A stretch of 64,000 nucleotides of DNA from Pontibacter ruber (GCF_023630205.1 NZ_JALPRR010000001.1:1240001-1304000); one strand, 5' to 3'; shown: positions 1-8,552, counted from the first letter of the stretch. Notes: a model not told the origin generated them from the sequence alone. Translations and numbers: made by a program.

Positions 1-1408
1 TCTCTTCTATCTTCTTATCCACAGCCTTCATGCGGCTTTCATCTGCTAGCCCCAGCTCATATCCCAACTTAGTCAGGCGGATATCTGCATTATCCTGGCG
101 CAGTAGGATACGGTGCTCGGCACGTGAAGTGAACATACGGTATGGCTCTTCGGTGCCTTTGTTTACCAAGTCATCGATCAACACGCCTATGTATGCTTCC
201 GATCTCTTTAGTACAAACGGAGCTTTGTCGTTTATCTTGTTGTGTGCGTTGATGCCGGCCATCAAGCCCTGGCAAGCTGCTTCCTCGTAACCGGTGGTTC
301 CGTTTATCTGGCCTGCAAAGTATAAGTTCTCCACCAGCTTTGTTTCCAGTGTTAGGTTCAATTGCGTTGGTGGAAAGAAGTCGTACTCGATGGCATAGCC
401 CGGGCGGAACATCTTGGCATTTTCAAATCCAACGATCTTACGAAGCGCTTTTAGCTGCACGTCTTCCGGCAGTGAGCTGGAGAAGCCGTTCACGTATACT
501 TCCACGGTGTTCCATCCTTCCGGTTCCACGAAGATCTGGTGACGGTCACGGTCGGCAAAGCGGTTGATCTTGTCTTCTATACTTGGGCAGTAACGCGGGC
601 CAAGACCCTGAATACGGCCCTGGAACATCGGAGACTTTTCGAAGCCGGTTTTCAGGATCTCGTGAACTTCTGAATTGGTGTAGGTGATGTAGCAGCTGCG
701 CTGGTTCTGAAGTGGAGTGGTTTCGGTGTAGGAAAACTTCGATGGGTTCTCGTCACCGAATTGCTCTTCCATGCGGCTGTAGTCAAGCGAACGTCCGTCC
801 ACACGCGGAGGAGTTCCGGTCTTCATGCGGCCTGCTTCAAAGCCCAGTTCAATGAGTTGTTCGGTAATGCCCTTGGCTGATTTCTCAGCGGCTCTGCCCC
901 CACCTAGTTGCTTCTCACCGATGTGGATAATACCATTCAAAAACGTGCCATTCGTTAATACAACGGCCTTGGCACGTATGTTTATCCCCAGGCTGGTGCG
1001 CACGCCAACGGCTCTTCCACCCTCTACCAAAATGCCGGTGACCATCTCCTGCCAGAAGTCAACATTCTCTGTTTGCTCCAGGCTCAGGCGCCATGCTTCG
1101 GCAAAACGCATGCGATCACTCTGTGCTCGCGGGCTCCACATGGCCGGACCTTTTGATTTGTTCAGCATGCGGAACTGGATCATGGTCTCGTCGGTGATGA
1201 TGCCGCTCATACCTCCCAGTGCGTCCACTTCCCGAACAATCTGCCCTTTTGCCACGCCACCCATTGCCGGGTTGCATGACATTTGGGCAATGGTGTTCAT
1301 GTTCATGGTGGCAAGCAACACTTTCGAACCCATTTTGGCAGCGGCGGCGGCGGCTTCACAGCCTGCATGCCCGGCTCCCACAACTATAATATCGTATTCA
1401 GCAAACAT
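1..1408 (-). CDS. mnmG: tRNA uridine-5-carboxymethylaminomethyl(34) synthesis enzyme MnmG (3' part outside window)
   Basis: FAD-dependent subunit of the MnmE-MnmG complex, which installs the carboxymethylaminomethyl group on the wobble uridine (U34) of certain tRNAs in the cytoplasm. Read on the minus strand from an ATG at 1408, the protein begins [18 protein letters not shown], the family's N-terminal dinucleotide-binding motif (GAGHAGCE at residues 11-18). The stretch [12 protein letters not shown] follows near residue 155. About 469 codons are visible; the family is usually about 620 residues, so roughly the last quarter lies left of base 1. Upstream there is a perfect parS site at 1427-1442 and a TATCTTTG -7 element at 1486-1493 inside the end of ybeY. 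MnmG (GidA) often sits near the replication origin, which agrees with the parS site. Confidence 0.95.
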   Translation of the reverse strand, partial: MFAEYDIIVVGAGHAGCEAAAAAAKMGSKVLLATMNMNTIAQMSCNPAMGGVAKGQIVREVDALGGMSGIITDETMIQFRMLNKSKGPAMWSPRAQSDRMRFAEAWRLSLEQTENVDFWQEMVTGILVEGGRAVGVRTSLGINIRAKAVVLTNGTFLNGIIHIGEKQLGGGRAAEKSAKGITEQLIELGFEAGRMKTGTPPRVDGRSLDYSRMEEQFGDENPSKFSYTETTPLQNQRSCYITYTNSEVHEILKTGFEKSPMFQGRIQGLGPRYCPSIEDKINRFADRDRHQIFVEPEGWNTVEVYVNGFSSSLPEDVQLKALRKIVGFENAKMFRPGYAIEYDFFPPTQLNLTLETKLVENLYFAGQINGTTGYEEAACQGLMAGINAHNKINDKAPFVLKRSEAYIGVLIDDLVNKGTEEPYRMFTSRAEHRILLRQDNADIRLTKLGYELGLADESRMKAVDKKIEE

Positions 1409-1423
1409 GTATTCTGATTTTAG

Positions 1424-1445
1424 AGATGTTTCACGTGAAACATCT
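1424..1445. promoter_or_regulatory. parS centromere site (ParB binding)
   Basis: Positions 1427-1442 read TGTTTCACGTGAAACA, an exact match to the 16-bp parS consensus. The dyad extends perfectly to 22 bp (1424-1445). It lies in the gap between the mnmG start and the ybeY stop. ParB/Spo0J binds such sites to organise origin-proximal DNA for segregation. Match and symmetry are seen directly; function is inferred from the consensus. Confidence 0.9.
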
Positions 1446-1473
1446 GCTTGAGGTAGGTAATTCCTTTTTGCGA

Positions 1474-1902
1474 TTAAAATTTACGCAAAGATAAACAAGA
1501 ATCTTCTTGTTTACGCATTTGTACCTCCTCTTCAGGGGATTTGTCTTTGTAGCCGAGCAGGTGGAGCACGCCGTGTATGAGCACGCGGTGCATTTCGTCT
1601 TCAAATGAGGTGCCGTGGGTAGTGGCATTGTCGCGGACACGATCTATGCTAATAAAAATATCACCTTCAATCGTGCCTTCTTCGTCGGCATTATCGAAGG
1701 TGATAATATCTGTGAGCGTATCGTGATCGAGGTACTCTACGTTGATCGCATGCAGGTAATCGTCGGAGCAGAAAACATAGGTAAGGCCAATAAGCTCCTG
1801 CTCGTGCTGCTCAATTACTGAAGCGATCCAATCTGAAACTTTATCTGGGTTTGGCAGCGAGAAATCTACATCCTCACTAATAAACTCAATTGGTTGATCC
1901 AT
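1474..1902 (-). CDS. ybeY: Endoribonuclease YbeY, rRNA maturation factor
   Basis: Single-strand-specific metallo-endoribonuclease acting in 16S rRNA 3' processing and ribosome quality control. At 142 residues it has the family's usual size. The catalytic region reads [16 protein letters not shown], with His110 and His114 of the H-x3-H-x5-H zinc motif. The third position is Asp120 instead of His; the form GYKD is, as I recall, common in Bacteroidota YbeY proteins, so this is probably a lineage variant and not a defect. The ATG overlaps the 3' end of the upstream ATPase gene by 17 bp, which suggests translational coupling. The 3' end appears to contain the promoter of mnmG. Confidence 0.93.
   Translation of the reverse strand: MDQPIEFISEDVDFSLPNPDKVSDWIASVIEQHEQELIGLTYVFCSDDYLHAINVEYLDHDTLTDIITFDNADEEGTIEGDIFISIDRVRDNATTHGTSFEDEMHRVLIHGVLHLLGYKDKSPEEEVQMRKQEDSCLSLRKF
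1486..1493 (-). promoter_or_regulatory. Candidate -7 promoter element for mnmG
   Basis: On the minus strand this reads TATCTTTG, a full match to the Bacteroidota -7 consensus TAnnTTTG, 78 bp before the mnmG ATG and inside the last codons of ybeY. Just upstream on the minus strand is a 22-bp dyad (1492-1513) with 10-bp arms TAAACAAGAA and TTCTTGTTTA. This is where an operator would sit. No clear -33 TTG was found at normal spacing. Confidence 0.4.
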
Positions 1903-2311
1903 TTGTTGCCGTCACAATGTTGAAAATCAGTTGTACCTTTTTGCCATTGTCGAGGAAGTTAACTTCATCGCACAGGTTGCGCATTAAAAAGATACCGCGG
2001 CCACCAGGGTTCTCCAGGTTCTCAGGAGCAGTAGGGTCTGGAAGACTCTCGTAATCAAAACCTGGACCTTCGTCTTCTACTTCGAACTTAAGTTGGTTTT
2101 GCTCTACCTGCAGGGTGAGGTATACAATTTTGTCTTTGTCGAATTTGTTGCCGTGACGGATGGCGTTATTTACAGACTCAGTTACGGCTACCATGATGTT
2201 GCCATAAATGTCATCTTCAAACTCGAATTCTTCCTTAGAATTATCGATAAAGCTCTCAATTACTCTGATGTTCTCAATTAAGGAAGGAATCTGAATTTTT
2301 ACTTGATTCAT
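1886..2311 (-). CDS. RsbW-like ATP-binding protein (anti-sigma/serine kinase type HATPase)
   Basis: A 141-residue stand-alone GHKL ATPase domain of the HATPase_c_2 type, as in RsbW/SpoIIAB anti-sigma kinases. The N box is ESVNNAIRHGN (residues 45-55), the G1 box VEDEGPGFD (about 78-86) and the G2 box GGRGIFLMRNL (about 103-113). No dimerisation/phosphoacceptor or sensor domain is present, so it probably acts on a partner protein such as an anti-anti-sigma factor. None is encoded nearby. It is co-transcribed with ybeY (17-bp overlap), and DUF4175 ends 31 bp upstream. The domain call is secure; the partner and pathway are unknown. Confidence 0.85.
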   Translation of the reverse strand: MNQVKIQIPSLIENIRVIESFIDNSKEEFEFEDDIYGNIMVAVTESVNNAIRHGNKFDKDKIVYLTLQVEQNQLKFEVEDEGPGFDYESLPDPTAPENLENPGGRGIFLMRNLCDEVNFLDNGKKVQLIFNIVTATNGSTN

Positions 2312-2341
2312 ATTACTTAGTTGGTTGCTATTAGGTGCTTG

Positions 2342-5300
2342 TTAATTGCTGATGTTCTGGAAATACTCGTTTACCTTCTGTTTATAGTATGGTGACAGTG
2401 CCGGTGGTACCGTTTTAAGTAGTTCCGTTTGTTTTTCTTTTGCCTTTATATACTTCTCAAATGATTTAGGAAGTTTGCGAGCGATATCCTGTGCGCTTTT
2501 TGCTTCACGCTTATTATCCAACTCCCGCTCCTTCGCTGATTTTTCTGCTTCGAGCAATCGCGTCAGTATTTCGCGCTGGCGCATGATGGTTTGCTCAGTT
2601 AACCGTTTATTAACGAGATCAGTCTCGCTTTGTTCCATCATCTTGCTAATATTTCCCAGATTGCCGTTTTTGCCGTTCTCTCCGGGTTTTTGGCCTTGTT
2701 TTTCCAGTTCTTTCAAGGCATTTCGCAAGGCTTCCTGCTCCGCAGCTAATTTAGCTAATTCTTCAGAGAGTGCCTTACCCGACTTGCCTCCTTTTTTCAA
2801 TTCTTCAATTTTTTTGTTCAATGCATCCTGCATTTTTCCAAAATCTCCGGGCTTTGGCTTGCTCCCTTTCTGATTGCCGGCCATACTTCCCTGCATCTGC
2901 TGCATGGCCTGCTGCATTTGCTTCAACGCATCGTTGAGCATCAGGGCCAGGTTGTTCATACTTGTCATGGCCAGTTGCTGTTGCCCGGTTGCTTTGGGCA
3001 CGTTGCGATCGCGGAGCTCCTGCATGCTGTTGTCCATACTCTGGTTCATCTGGGCCACCTCTCGGGTTACAAACGATTGTATCTGGAATACTTTCTTAGC
3101 CAATGCAAACAGGCTGTCTTCAATTACCTTAGCATTGTCGCGAAGGTTGAGCTGCTGCTGCGACAGTGTAATGAAACGCGGGTCGCTCTGGTTAACACCC
3201 CGGAACGATTTCATTAGCGACTCCTGGTCAAAAGAGAGTTTAATCAGGTTCTCGAGAATATCGCGGAGGTTGTCGAGGTTCTGCTGCATGCCGTCCATGC
3301 CCATGCTGCTCTTCATCTGCTCCATGTTCTGTGCCATTTGCTGCATCTTCTGCCCTGCCTTCTGCTGCGATTCGCTGGCTTTCTGGTTCTGCTGTTTCTG
3401 CAACTGCTCCTGGCTCTTCTGCATGTCCTGCTCTATACCTTGCTGGTCCTGGTTCTGCTGTTGCTCGTTCATCTGGTTTGGGTTCTCGAGCTTGTTGTTG
3501 AGGTCCTTGAGTTCCTCCATCTGCTTTTTCAGATCCTCAAATTCCTGTTTGATCTCTTGCTGCTCCTGCTGCAGTTGCTTGTTGTCTTCCTGTTTTTGGG
3601 CCGTTTTCTCGGAGAGATCCTTCTGCTCCTGGGCCATTTCTTTCAGCTTTTCGGAAACATTGTCAAGCTTTTGTTCGAACTGCAGTTGCTTAAAGAGCTC
3701 CAGAGCGCGCTCCAGTTCTTTTTCCAGGTTGCGTTCGCGGTTATCGAGCTTGCTGAGCAGTTGCTGCAGTTCCGGATCGTTTGGCCGTTGCTCCTGCAGC
3801 AGCTTTTCGAGCTCTTCGTACAGCTTTTTGGTTTCTTCATCCAGCAGGTTGTTCATCAGCTTCTGCAATTCCTGTGCTTTTTCGGCCAATTGCTTGTCCT
3901 GCTCGCTGAGCATGTTCTGCTTTTTGTTCAGCTCATCGAAAAGCTCCTTCATGGCAGAAATATCCTGCTCCAGTTGCTTTTTCTTTTCAACCAGGTCTTC
4001 GAGCTGCTTGCGGTCCTGCCAGTCGAGGTTGCGCTTGGTCTTCATCTTCTCTTCCGACCTCTCTAACTCCTCTTTCAGTTTCATGGAGCGCTCCAGCGAT
4101 TTGCTCAGTTGGCTCTCTACAGACTGCGCGTTGTTGGCCAGTTCGCTTTCCATTTCTCTTTTGGAAGGTACCCGAAGTTCCAGCGTGCGCGTTCGGGCGC
4201 TCTTGTGCCCGTGCAGACCGTCGTTATCCCATACCTGAACAAAGTACTCCAGCCGGTCGCCGGGCTGCATGTTTAGGGCTGCTGTATTCCACTGGTAGTA
4301 ATAAGTTTGGCTCAGTTGCTGTGGGTTCAGGGGCAGCGGCTTGCTTTTATACTTTGCCTGCTTCTGGTTTATGTCGTTGCTGATGCGGTAGTTGAGCGTG
4401 AGTCGCGTTAAACCATAGTCATCCGATACGTCCCCTCCTATCACCAGAAAACTATAAAGGGCAGTGTCCTGGAACTGCTCGATGCTGATCTGCGGGTGGC
4501 GGTCTGGAATGGTGGTGACCTGGTAGTCGATGTTTTCTTTGTTGCTGCTGTGCTGATTTTGCAGCTTTACCGTATAATTCTGGCTCTGGCCAAACTGCTT
4601 GCTGGCCCGGAAGGTGCCCTTATCGGCTTTGGCATGTATGGTTTGTACCGGATCTTCAAAGTCCAGTTGTATGCTTTCTGTTTCGGTAGCAGCAAAGCTC
4701 CACTTGATGGTGCTCCCCTCTGGAACGGTGGCATTGCCGGTATTCTGCACCACTTCAGGCTTCCGCTTCAGGTAAGCCGGATACACCAGTTCCATCCGGA
4801 AATCCTTCAGATTAGGACGCGAGAGCAGGTTCAGGTTATAGTCTTCAGACAAAAACCCGGAGCCTTCCAGCTGAAACGTAACCGATTTCTGCGGTTGCCT
4901 GAACGTATAGGTATATATGTTTTTGGCATCTTTGGTAAGCTTTTGCCTGCGACCGCTGTAGTTAATGTATACTTCGCTCGGTACCGCTTTGCCTGCTATG
5001 TCAACTTTCAACTCAAAGTCTTCCCCCCGATAGGTCTGCAGCGGCTCGTTGAGCACAATAAACTGGAAGGGAGCAACCGGGGCGTAATACTTTTTATAGT
5101 TGATGATGCGCTCGGTGCCCTGTACAAAAATGGCCGGATACACCATAGCAATAAGAAGCGCAATGAGGGCAGGTAGCGCGATATACTTCAGTAAGGGTTT
5201 GTTCTCTTTATACCTGACAGCCTCTGTAAAGCGAAACGCAGTCAGTTGGCTGGAACGCTGCTCAATACTGGCCGCAATCAGTTCGTTTGTCCGGTCAAAA

Positions 5301-5656
5301 TCTCGGAGTTGGATGGCATTTACCAGCTTATCCCGAATTTCCGGATAATAATCGCCAATACGGAGAGCAGCCTGCTCGTCTGAAAGCAGTTTTTTCAGGT
5401 TAGCCAGGGCAGAGAGGGGCAGCGCAATCCAGCGTATAAATACGTAGAGCACCAGCGCCACAAAAGAGAAAAGCAAAAAGCCCCGCACGTATTGCGGGAA
5501 GTAGAACATGTACTCCAGCAAGCTGTAAACAATGTAAGTAGAAAGGAGCAGGCCAACAGCAAAAATGCTACCCCGCAACAACAGGTTGAGGTAGAACTTC
5601 TTTTTATAATCCTGGAGCTGCTTCAGCAAGGTGTCCAGTGCATCATACTGTTTCAT
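2342..5656 (-). CDS. DUF4175 family membrane-anchored coiled-coil protein
   Basis: A 1104-residue protein typical of Bacteroidota DUF4175. Two membrane segments lie near residues 25-85 and a third near 155-177 (IALPALIALLIAMVYPAIFV). An extracytoplasmic region of about 300 residues with beta-rich repeats follows. Residues about 500-1050 form an exceptionally Q/E/K/L-rich coiled coil with methionine-glutamine runs. The coiled coil implies a long rod, perhaps spanning the periplasm or scaffolding at the membrane. It lies directly upstream of the RsbW-like gene and ybeY on the same strand. No enzymatic motif was seen and the molecular role is unknown. The skewed composition also creates long spurious reading frames on the opposite strand. 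Confidence 0.85.
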   Translation of the reverse strand: MKQYDALDTLLKQLQDYKKKFYLNLLLRGSIFAVGLLLSTYIVYSLLEYMFYFPQYVRGFLLFSFVALVLYVFIRWIALPLSALANLKKLLSDEQAALRIGDYYPEIRDKLVNAIQLRDFDRTNELIAASIEQRSSQLTAFRFTEAVRYKENKPLLKYIALPALIALLIAMVYPAIFVQGTERIINYKKYYAPVAPFQFIVLNEPLQTYRGEDFELKVDIAGKAVPSEVYINYSGRRQKLTKDAKNIYTYTFRQPQKSVTFQLEGSGFLSEDYNLNLLSRPNLKDFRMELVYPAYLKRKPEVVQNTGNATVPEGSTIKWSFAATETESIQLDFEDPVQTIHAKADKGTFRASKQFGQSQNYTVKLQNQHSSNKENIDYQVTTIPDRHPQISIEQFQDTALYSFLVIGGDVSDDYGLTRLTLNYRISNDINQKQAKYKSKPLPLNPQQLSQTYYYQWNTAALNMQPGDRLEYFVQVWDNDGLHGHKSARTRTLELRVPSKREMESELANNAQSVESQLSKSLERSMKLKEELERSEEKMKTKRNLDWQDRKQLEDLVEKKKQLEQDISAMKELFDELNKKQNMLSEQDKQLAEKAQELQKLMNNLLDEETKKLYEELEKLLQEQRPNDPELQQLLSKLDNRERNLEKELERALELFKQLQFEQKLDNVSEKLKEMAQEQKDLSEKTAQKQEDNKQLQQEQQEIKQEFEDLKKQMEELKDLNNKLENPNQMNEQQQNQDQQGIEQDMQKSQEQLQKQQNQKASESQQKAGQKMQQMAQNMEQMKSSMGMDGMQQNLDNLRDILENLIKLSFDQESLMKSFRGVNQSDPRFITLSQQQLNLRDNAKVIEDSLFALAKKVFQIQSFVTREVAQMNQSMDNSMQELRDRNVPKATGQQQLAMTSMNNLALMLNDALKQMQQAMQQMQGSMAGNQKGSKPKPGDFGKMQDALNKKIEELKKGGKSGKALSEELAKLAAEQEALRNALKELEKQGQKPGENGKNGNLGNISKMMEQSETDLVNKRLTEQTIMRQREILTRLLEAEKSAKERELDNKREAKSAQDIARKLPKSFEKYIKAKEKQTELLKTVPPALSPYYKQKVNEYFQNISN

Positions 5657-5776
5657 GCGCTTACTCCTTTATATTACATGGTGCTTATACGTTGTAACAA
5701 CCTTGGTCAGGATGTGGGTAACTTACTGCGTTTATACTTTACTAACTGTAGTATAATAACTACAAAGCATTATAGT

Positions 5777-6541
5777 TTAGTGTGTTAGGTCCAGCAGAAC
5801 CGGGCAATGATCTGAGTGTTTTGCCTCTGTAAGTATGGCAGCCCTGTTCAGACGCTCGCGCAGGTTTTCGGTTACCATGTTATAATCAATACGCCACCCA
5901 AGATTTTTGTTGCGTGCGCCGGCCCTGTAACTCCACCAGGTATAGTTGTGCGGCTCGGTGTTAAAGTGCCTGAACGAGTCTATAAATCCGGAATCGATAA
6001 ACTTGCACATCCAGCTTCGCTCCTCAGGCAAAAAGCCGGAGCTCTTTGCATTGGACTTGGGGTTATGAATATCAATGGCCTGGTGGCAAATGTTATAGTC
6101 TCCGCTCACAACCAGCCCGGGCAATGTCTGCTTCAGGTCGCCGAGGTAGCCGTAAAAATCGTCCATCCACTGGAATTTGAATTTCTGGCGGTCTTCCCCG
6201 CTCGAGCCGGAAGGCATGTATACGCTCATCACTGAAAAATTATCGTAATCAGCCCGGATCACACGCCCCTCGTTGTCGTAGCAGTCCATGCCACAGCCAA
6301 TCGCTACATGGTTCGGCTTTGATTTGGAAAGTATGGCTACCCCGCTGTAGCCTTTTTTCAGGGCCGGGTGCAGGTATACGTTGTAGCCCATATCTTCGAA
6401 TACGGCACGGTCAAATTTTTCTTCGCAGGCCTTGATCTCCTGCAGGCACAGCACGTCGGGGTTAGCCGCCCTCAGCCAGTCCTGAAAGCCTTTGGAAAGC
6501 GCAGCACGAATGCCGTTAACATTGTAAGTAATGATTTTCAT
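5777..6541 (-). CDS. xth: Exodeoxyribonuclease III
   Basis: Mg-dependent AP endonuclease/3'-5' exonuclease of base-excision repair. The chosen start gives 254 residues beginning MKIITYNVNGIRAAL, the family's standard N-terminus; an in-frame ATG 39 bp upstream would add a non-conserved tail. Visible motifs are LQEIKA (metal-binding Glu), SGDYNICH, WRIDYNMVT and the terminal SDHCPVLLDL with the catalytic Asp-His pair. These match the exonuclease III/ExoA branch of the endonuclease-exonuclease-phosphatase fold. The spacer upstream of it carries paired 7-bp repeat arrays (6561-6631). Confidence 0.95.
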   Translation of the reverse strand: MKIITYNVNGIRAALSKGFQDWLRAANPDVLCLQEIKACEEKFDRAVFEDMGYNVYLHPALKKGYSGVAILSKSKPNHVAIGCGMDCYDNEGRVIRADYDNFSVMSVYMPSGSSGEDRQKFKFQWMDDFYGYLGDLKQTLPGLVVSGDYNICHQAIDIHNPKSNAKSSGFLPEERSWMCKFIDSGFIDSFRHFNTEPHNYTWWSYRAGARNKNLGWRIDYNMVTENLRERLNRAAILTEAKHSDHCPVLLDLTH

Positions 6542-6560
6542 ATTTGTAAAAGGGATATTA

Positions 6561-6631
6561 GACACAGGACACAAGATCAAAGACTTTCTTATAATATTCC
6601 TTTATGTGTCTTGTGTCTAAAATCTTGAGTC
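6561..6631. repeat. Facing pair of degenerate 7-bp tandem arrays
   Basis: Left array 6561-6588 has units starting GACACAG, GACACAA and GATCAAA in strict 7-bp register. Right array 6604-6631 has units ending in TC, starting ATGTGTC and TTGTGTC, and is the inverted complement of the left. They face each other across 15 bp and fill most of the spacer between xth and the 116-residue gene. Confidence 0.7.
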
Positions 6632-6641
6632 CGGATTAAAG

Positions 6642-6992
6642 CTATTCTTGCTCGGCACGATCAAAGTATTCCAGAATGTGCCATTTGAGCATTTGCTCCT
6701 GATCTTTCAGGGTTGTGAAAGGAAGTGCCTTCACGGAGCGGTAATGCGGCCAGCCGTCTTCATCTACCTTTTCAAGTTCGTAGTAACCCGATAGGCTGAA
6801 GACCTTGCAGGTAGCAATGTGCATCAGGTCCTGTTTTTCTTCTTTGGTGAAGTTGCTGATGCCTTTGCCGAGCTCCTGTATCCCGATCAGAAAAAGGATG
6901 GCATTCAGGTCAGGCTTCTTTCCGAACTGCTTCATCATGAAAGCCCGCAGCTGTGTCCACCGGTGTTCAAGGTTCTCGGATGGTTCTATCAT
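6642..6992 (-). CDS. Conserved hypothetical protein (116 aa)
   Basis: A small soluble protein with no signal peptide or membrane segment. It begins MIEPSENLEHRWTQL and contains a helical first half (LNAILFLIGIQELGKGI) and a more polar second half with several aromatic residues. I do not recognise a named domain. It reads as a real gene: codon use matches its neighbours, and it fits exactly between two intergenic repeat pairs (6561-6631 and 7001-7077), so it is probably a single-gene transcription unit. Confidence 0.7.
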   Translation of the reverse strand: MIEPSENLEHRWTQLRAFMMKQFGKKPDLNAILFLIGIQELGKGISNFTKEEKQDLMHIATCKVFSLSGYYELEKVDEDGWPHYRSVKALPFTTLKDQEQMLKWHILEYFDRAEQE

Positions 6993-7000
6993 AATTTTTA

Positions 7001-7077
7001 TTGTTGATTGTTGGTTGCTGGCTATTGATCATTTATTCCTGTAGAAAAACAACAATCAACAACCAGCAATCAGCAAT
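7001..7077. repeat. Facing pair of degenerate 7-bp tandem arrays
   Basis: Left array 7001-7028 has units TTGTTGA, TTGTTGG, TTGCTGG and CTATTGA. Right array 7050-7077 has units CAACAAT, CAACAAC, CAGCAAT and CAGCAAT. Each has an exact 7-bp period and the arrays are inverted complements across a 21-bp centre, so the transcript could fold into a hairpin. They occupy the gap between the 116-residue gene and the AhpD-like gene. Confidence 0.75.
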
Positions 7078-7082
7078 TTGAT

Positions 7083-7436
7083 TTAAGAAGCGCTCGGCTG
7101 GGCTTTAAGTTCCTCCCAGTACTCTACTGCTCTTCTGAAGTGTGGGATCACGATGGAGCCGCCCACGATATTGGCGATAGAAAATACTTCAAATATTTCT
7201 TCATCGGTTAAACCCTCTTCGTAGCACTTGCCCACATGGTATTTAATGCAATCATCGCAGCGCAGCACCATCGATGCTACCAGGCCCAGCATTTCCTTTG
7301 TCTTCACATCCAGGGCACCCTCCATATAGGTGTTAGTGTCGAGGTTAAAGAAACGCTTGATCACTTTGTTATCGTATGACATGATGCGCTCGTTCATGCG
7401 CTCACGGTAATCGTTGAATTCTTCTACTAAACTCAT
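7083..7436 (-). CDS. Carboxymuconolactone decarboxylase/AhpD-like protein
   Basis: A 117-residue all-helical protein of the AhpD/CMD family. The core motif LRCDDCIKYHVGKCYEEG carries Cys60, Cys63 and His67, the CxxC-x3-H arrangement of the AhpD-type peroxidase site. Small stand-alone members usually have thiol-dependent peroxidase or related redox activity; the CMD decarboxylase activity is less likely because of the CxxC. It is transcribed leftward and lies divergently from comF. A methionine sulfoxide reductase cluster elsewhere in the window shows a wider investment in oxidant defence, but no direct link is visible. Confidence 0.87.
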   Translation of the reverse strand: MSLVEEFNDYRERMNERIMSYDNKVIKRFFNLDTNTYMEGALDVKTKEMLGLVASMVLRCDDCIKYHVGKCYEEGLTDEEIFEVFSIANIVGGSIVIPHFRRAVEYWEELKAQPSAS

Positions 7437-7526
7437 TGTTATGGTCGCTAATTAAAATAGTATGTATGCCTACTTGTTAAGGCACACGAAGTTACGAAAG
7501 ATTATACTTAACTCCTTCGCCTGATT

Positions 7527-8213
7527 ATGTTTGAAGACCTGCTTGCACTGCTTTTTCCGGAAACCTGCTATGCCTGCGACGGAGCTTTGGCGCGTGGCGA
7601 GAAGTTTATTTGTACGGATTGTAGTATAAAACTGCCATACACCGATTGCCACCTGCATGGAGCAACCGAGCTAAACCCGCTGCAGCGCCGTTTTTGGGGT
7701 AAAGTACCGGTGCGGTTTGCTTTCTCTTACCTGCATTTCCGGTCTAAAGGCAGGGTGCAGCGGCTGTTGCACCGGCTCAAGTATAAAGGTGCCCAGGATT
7801 TGGGCGAACACCTCGGCTTCCGTTACGGATCTCTCCTCTCCGACCATCACTATACTTCACAGTTTGATCTTATACTTCCGGTGCCGCTCCACCGAAACAA
7901 GCTGCGCCGGCGGGGCTATAACCAATCCGATAGTTTTGCCAAAGGTTTGGCGGAGGCGATGGAGTTAGAATGGAGCAGCAAAACGTTGGTACGTTTGGTA
8001 GATACTACTTCACAGACTAGTAAGAACCGGCTGGCGCGCTGGCAAAACGTGGAACAAGTTTTTCAGGTAAAATTTCCAGAGCGGGTAAAAGGCAAGCGCA
8101 TCTTGCTGGTAGATGACGTGCTGACAACAGGTGCAACCTTGGAGGCTTGTGCTACAGTGCTGTTGGCACAAGGCTGCTCAGAGGTAAGCGTGGTAACGAT
8201 TGCCGCGGCGTAG
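7527..8213 (+). CDS. ComF family protein (phosphoribosyltransferase fold)
   Basis: A 228-residue ComF/GntX-type protein. The N-terminus holds a zinc ribbon with Cys14, Cys17, Cys29 and Cys32 (CYAC and CTDC). The C-terminal half is a type I phosphoribosyltransferase domain with the PRPP-binding loop ILLVDDVLTTGATLEA near residues 190-205. In competent bacteria ComF takes part in DNA uptake; in others the role is unclear. No other competence gene is adjacent. It is a single gene ending in a 340-bp spacer that holds a bidirectional terminator. Confidence 0.9.
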   Translation: MFEDLLALLFPETCYACDGALARGEKFICTDCSIKLPYTDCHLHGATELNPLQRRFWGKVPVRFAFSYLHFRSKGRVQRLLHRLKYKGAQDLGEHLGFRYGSLLSDHHYTSQFDLILPVPLHRNKLRRRGYNQSDSFAKGLAEAMELEWSSKTLVRLVDTTSQTSKNRLARWQNVEQVFQVKFPERVKGKRILLVDDVLTTGATLEACATVLLAQGCSEVSVVTIAAA

Positions 8214-8552
8214 GTTATACTTAGGACATGCTTTTATACTCTGATACACCTGCTCCAGCCACCCCTGCCCATCTTTGCTAAAGGCGGTGAATCCGGCTGA
8301 GGCTGTACTTTACAAGTATAAGTTTCATCGCTGGAGTATAAACATCCCCCTGCCCCCTTCGAAGGGAAGCTTTCCGGCTACTGCTTCAACTGAAGTATAC
8401 GTTTCATAGCGGCTGCCGTCAGGTGGACAGGTTGCGACCGTCCCTGCAACTAGTTTCCGGTTGCATAGCCTCACCTCTTACCTTAGCAAATAAGGTAAAA
8501 ACAGAAAAGCCCGGCTCAACACCGGGCTTTTCTGGTAAAAAAAATCTTATGA
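8214..8552. other. Convergent spacer between comF and gldJ-like gene
   Basis: A 339-bp non-coding stretch. It holds several AAGTATA/TATACTT copies (about 8217, 8308, 8391), a C-rich segment near 8345-8375, and a short dyad GTTGC...GCAAC around 8431-8450. A strong terminator ends it at 8502-8534. The middle looks like a decayed mosaic of intergenic repeats; I see no open reading frame with coding character. Confidence 0.6.
8502..8534. terminator. Bidirectional intrinsic terminator
   Basis: A 13-bp perfect stem (CAGAAAAGCCCGG / CCGGGCTTTTCTG) with a 7-nt loop, lying between the convergent comF and gldJ-like genes. The A-rich left and T-rich right flanks let it work for both. Confidence 0.85.

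Noticed and set aside
825..1451. A 208-codon plus-strand frame opposite mnmG
   Set aside because: mnmG motifs occupy the minus strand; the plus-strand product is an artefact.
1513..1560. TTG element as -33 for the mnmG promoter
   Set aside because: Spacing to TATCTTTG does not fit 19-21 bp, so only the -7 element is reported.
2874..4238. A 454-codon open frame on the plus strand
   Set aside because: Opposite-strand shadow of the DUF4175 coiled coil. The translation is Ser/Cys/Phe-rich with no family resemblance, and its neighbours in the other frames are equally open.
7001..7077. Heptad arrays as CRISPR
   Set aside because: Units are 7 bp without spacers, and no cas gene is present.
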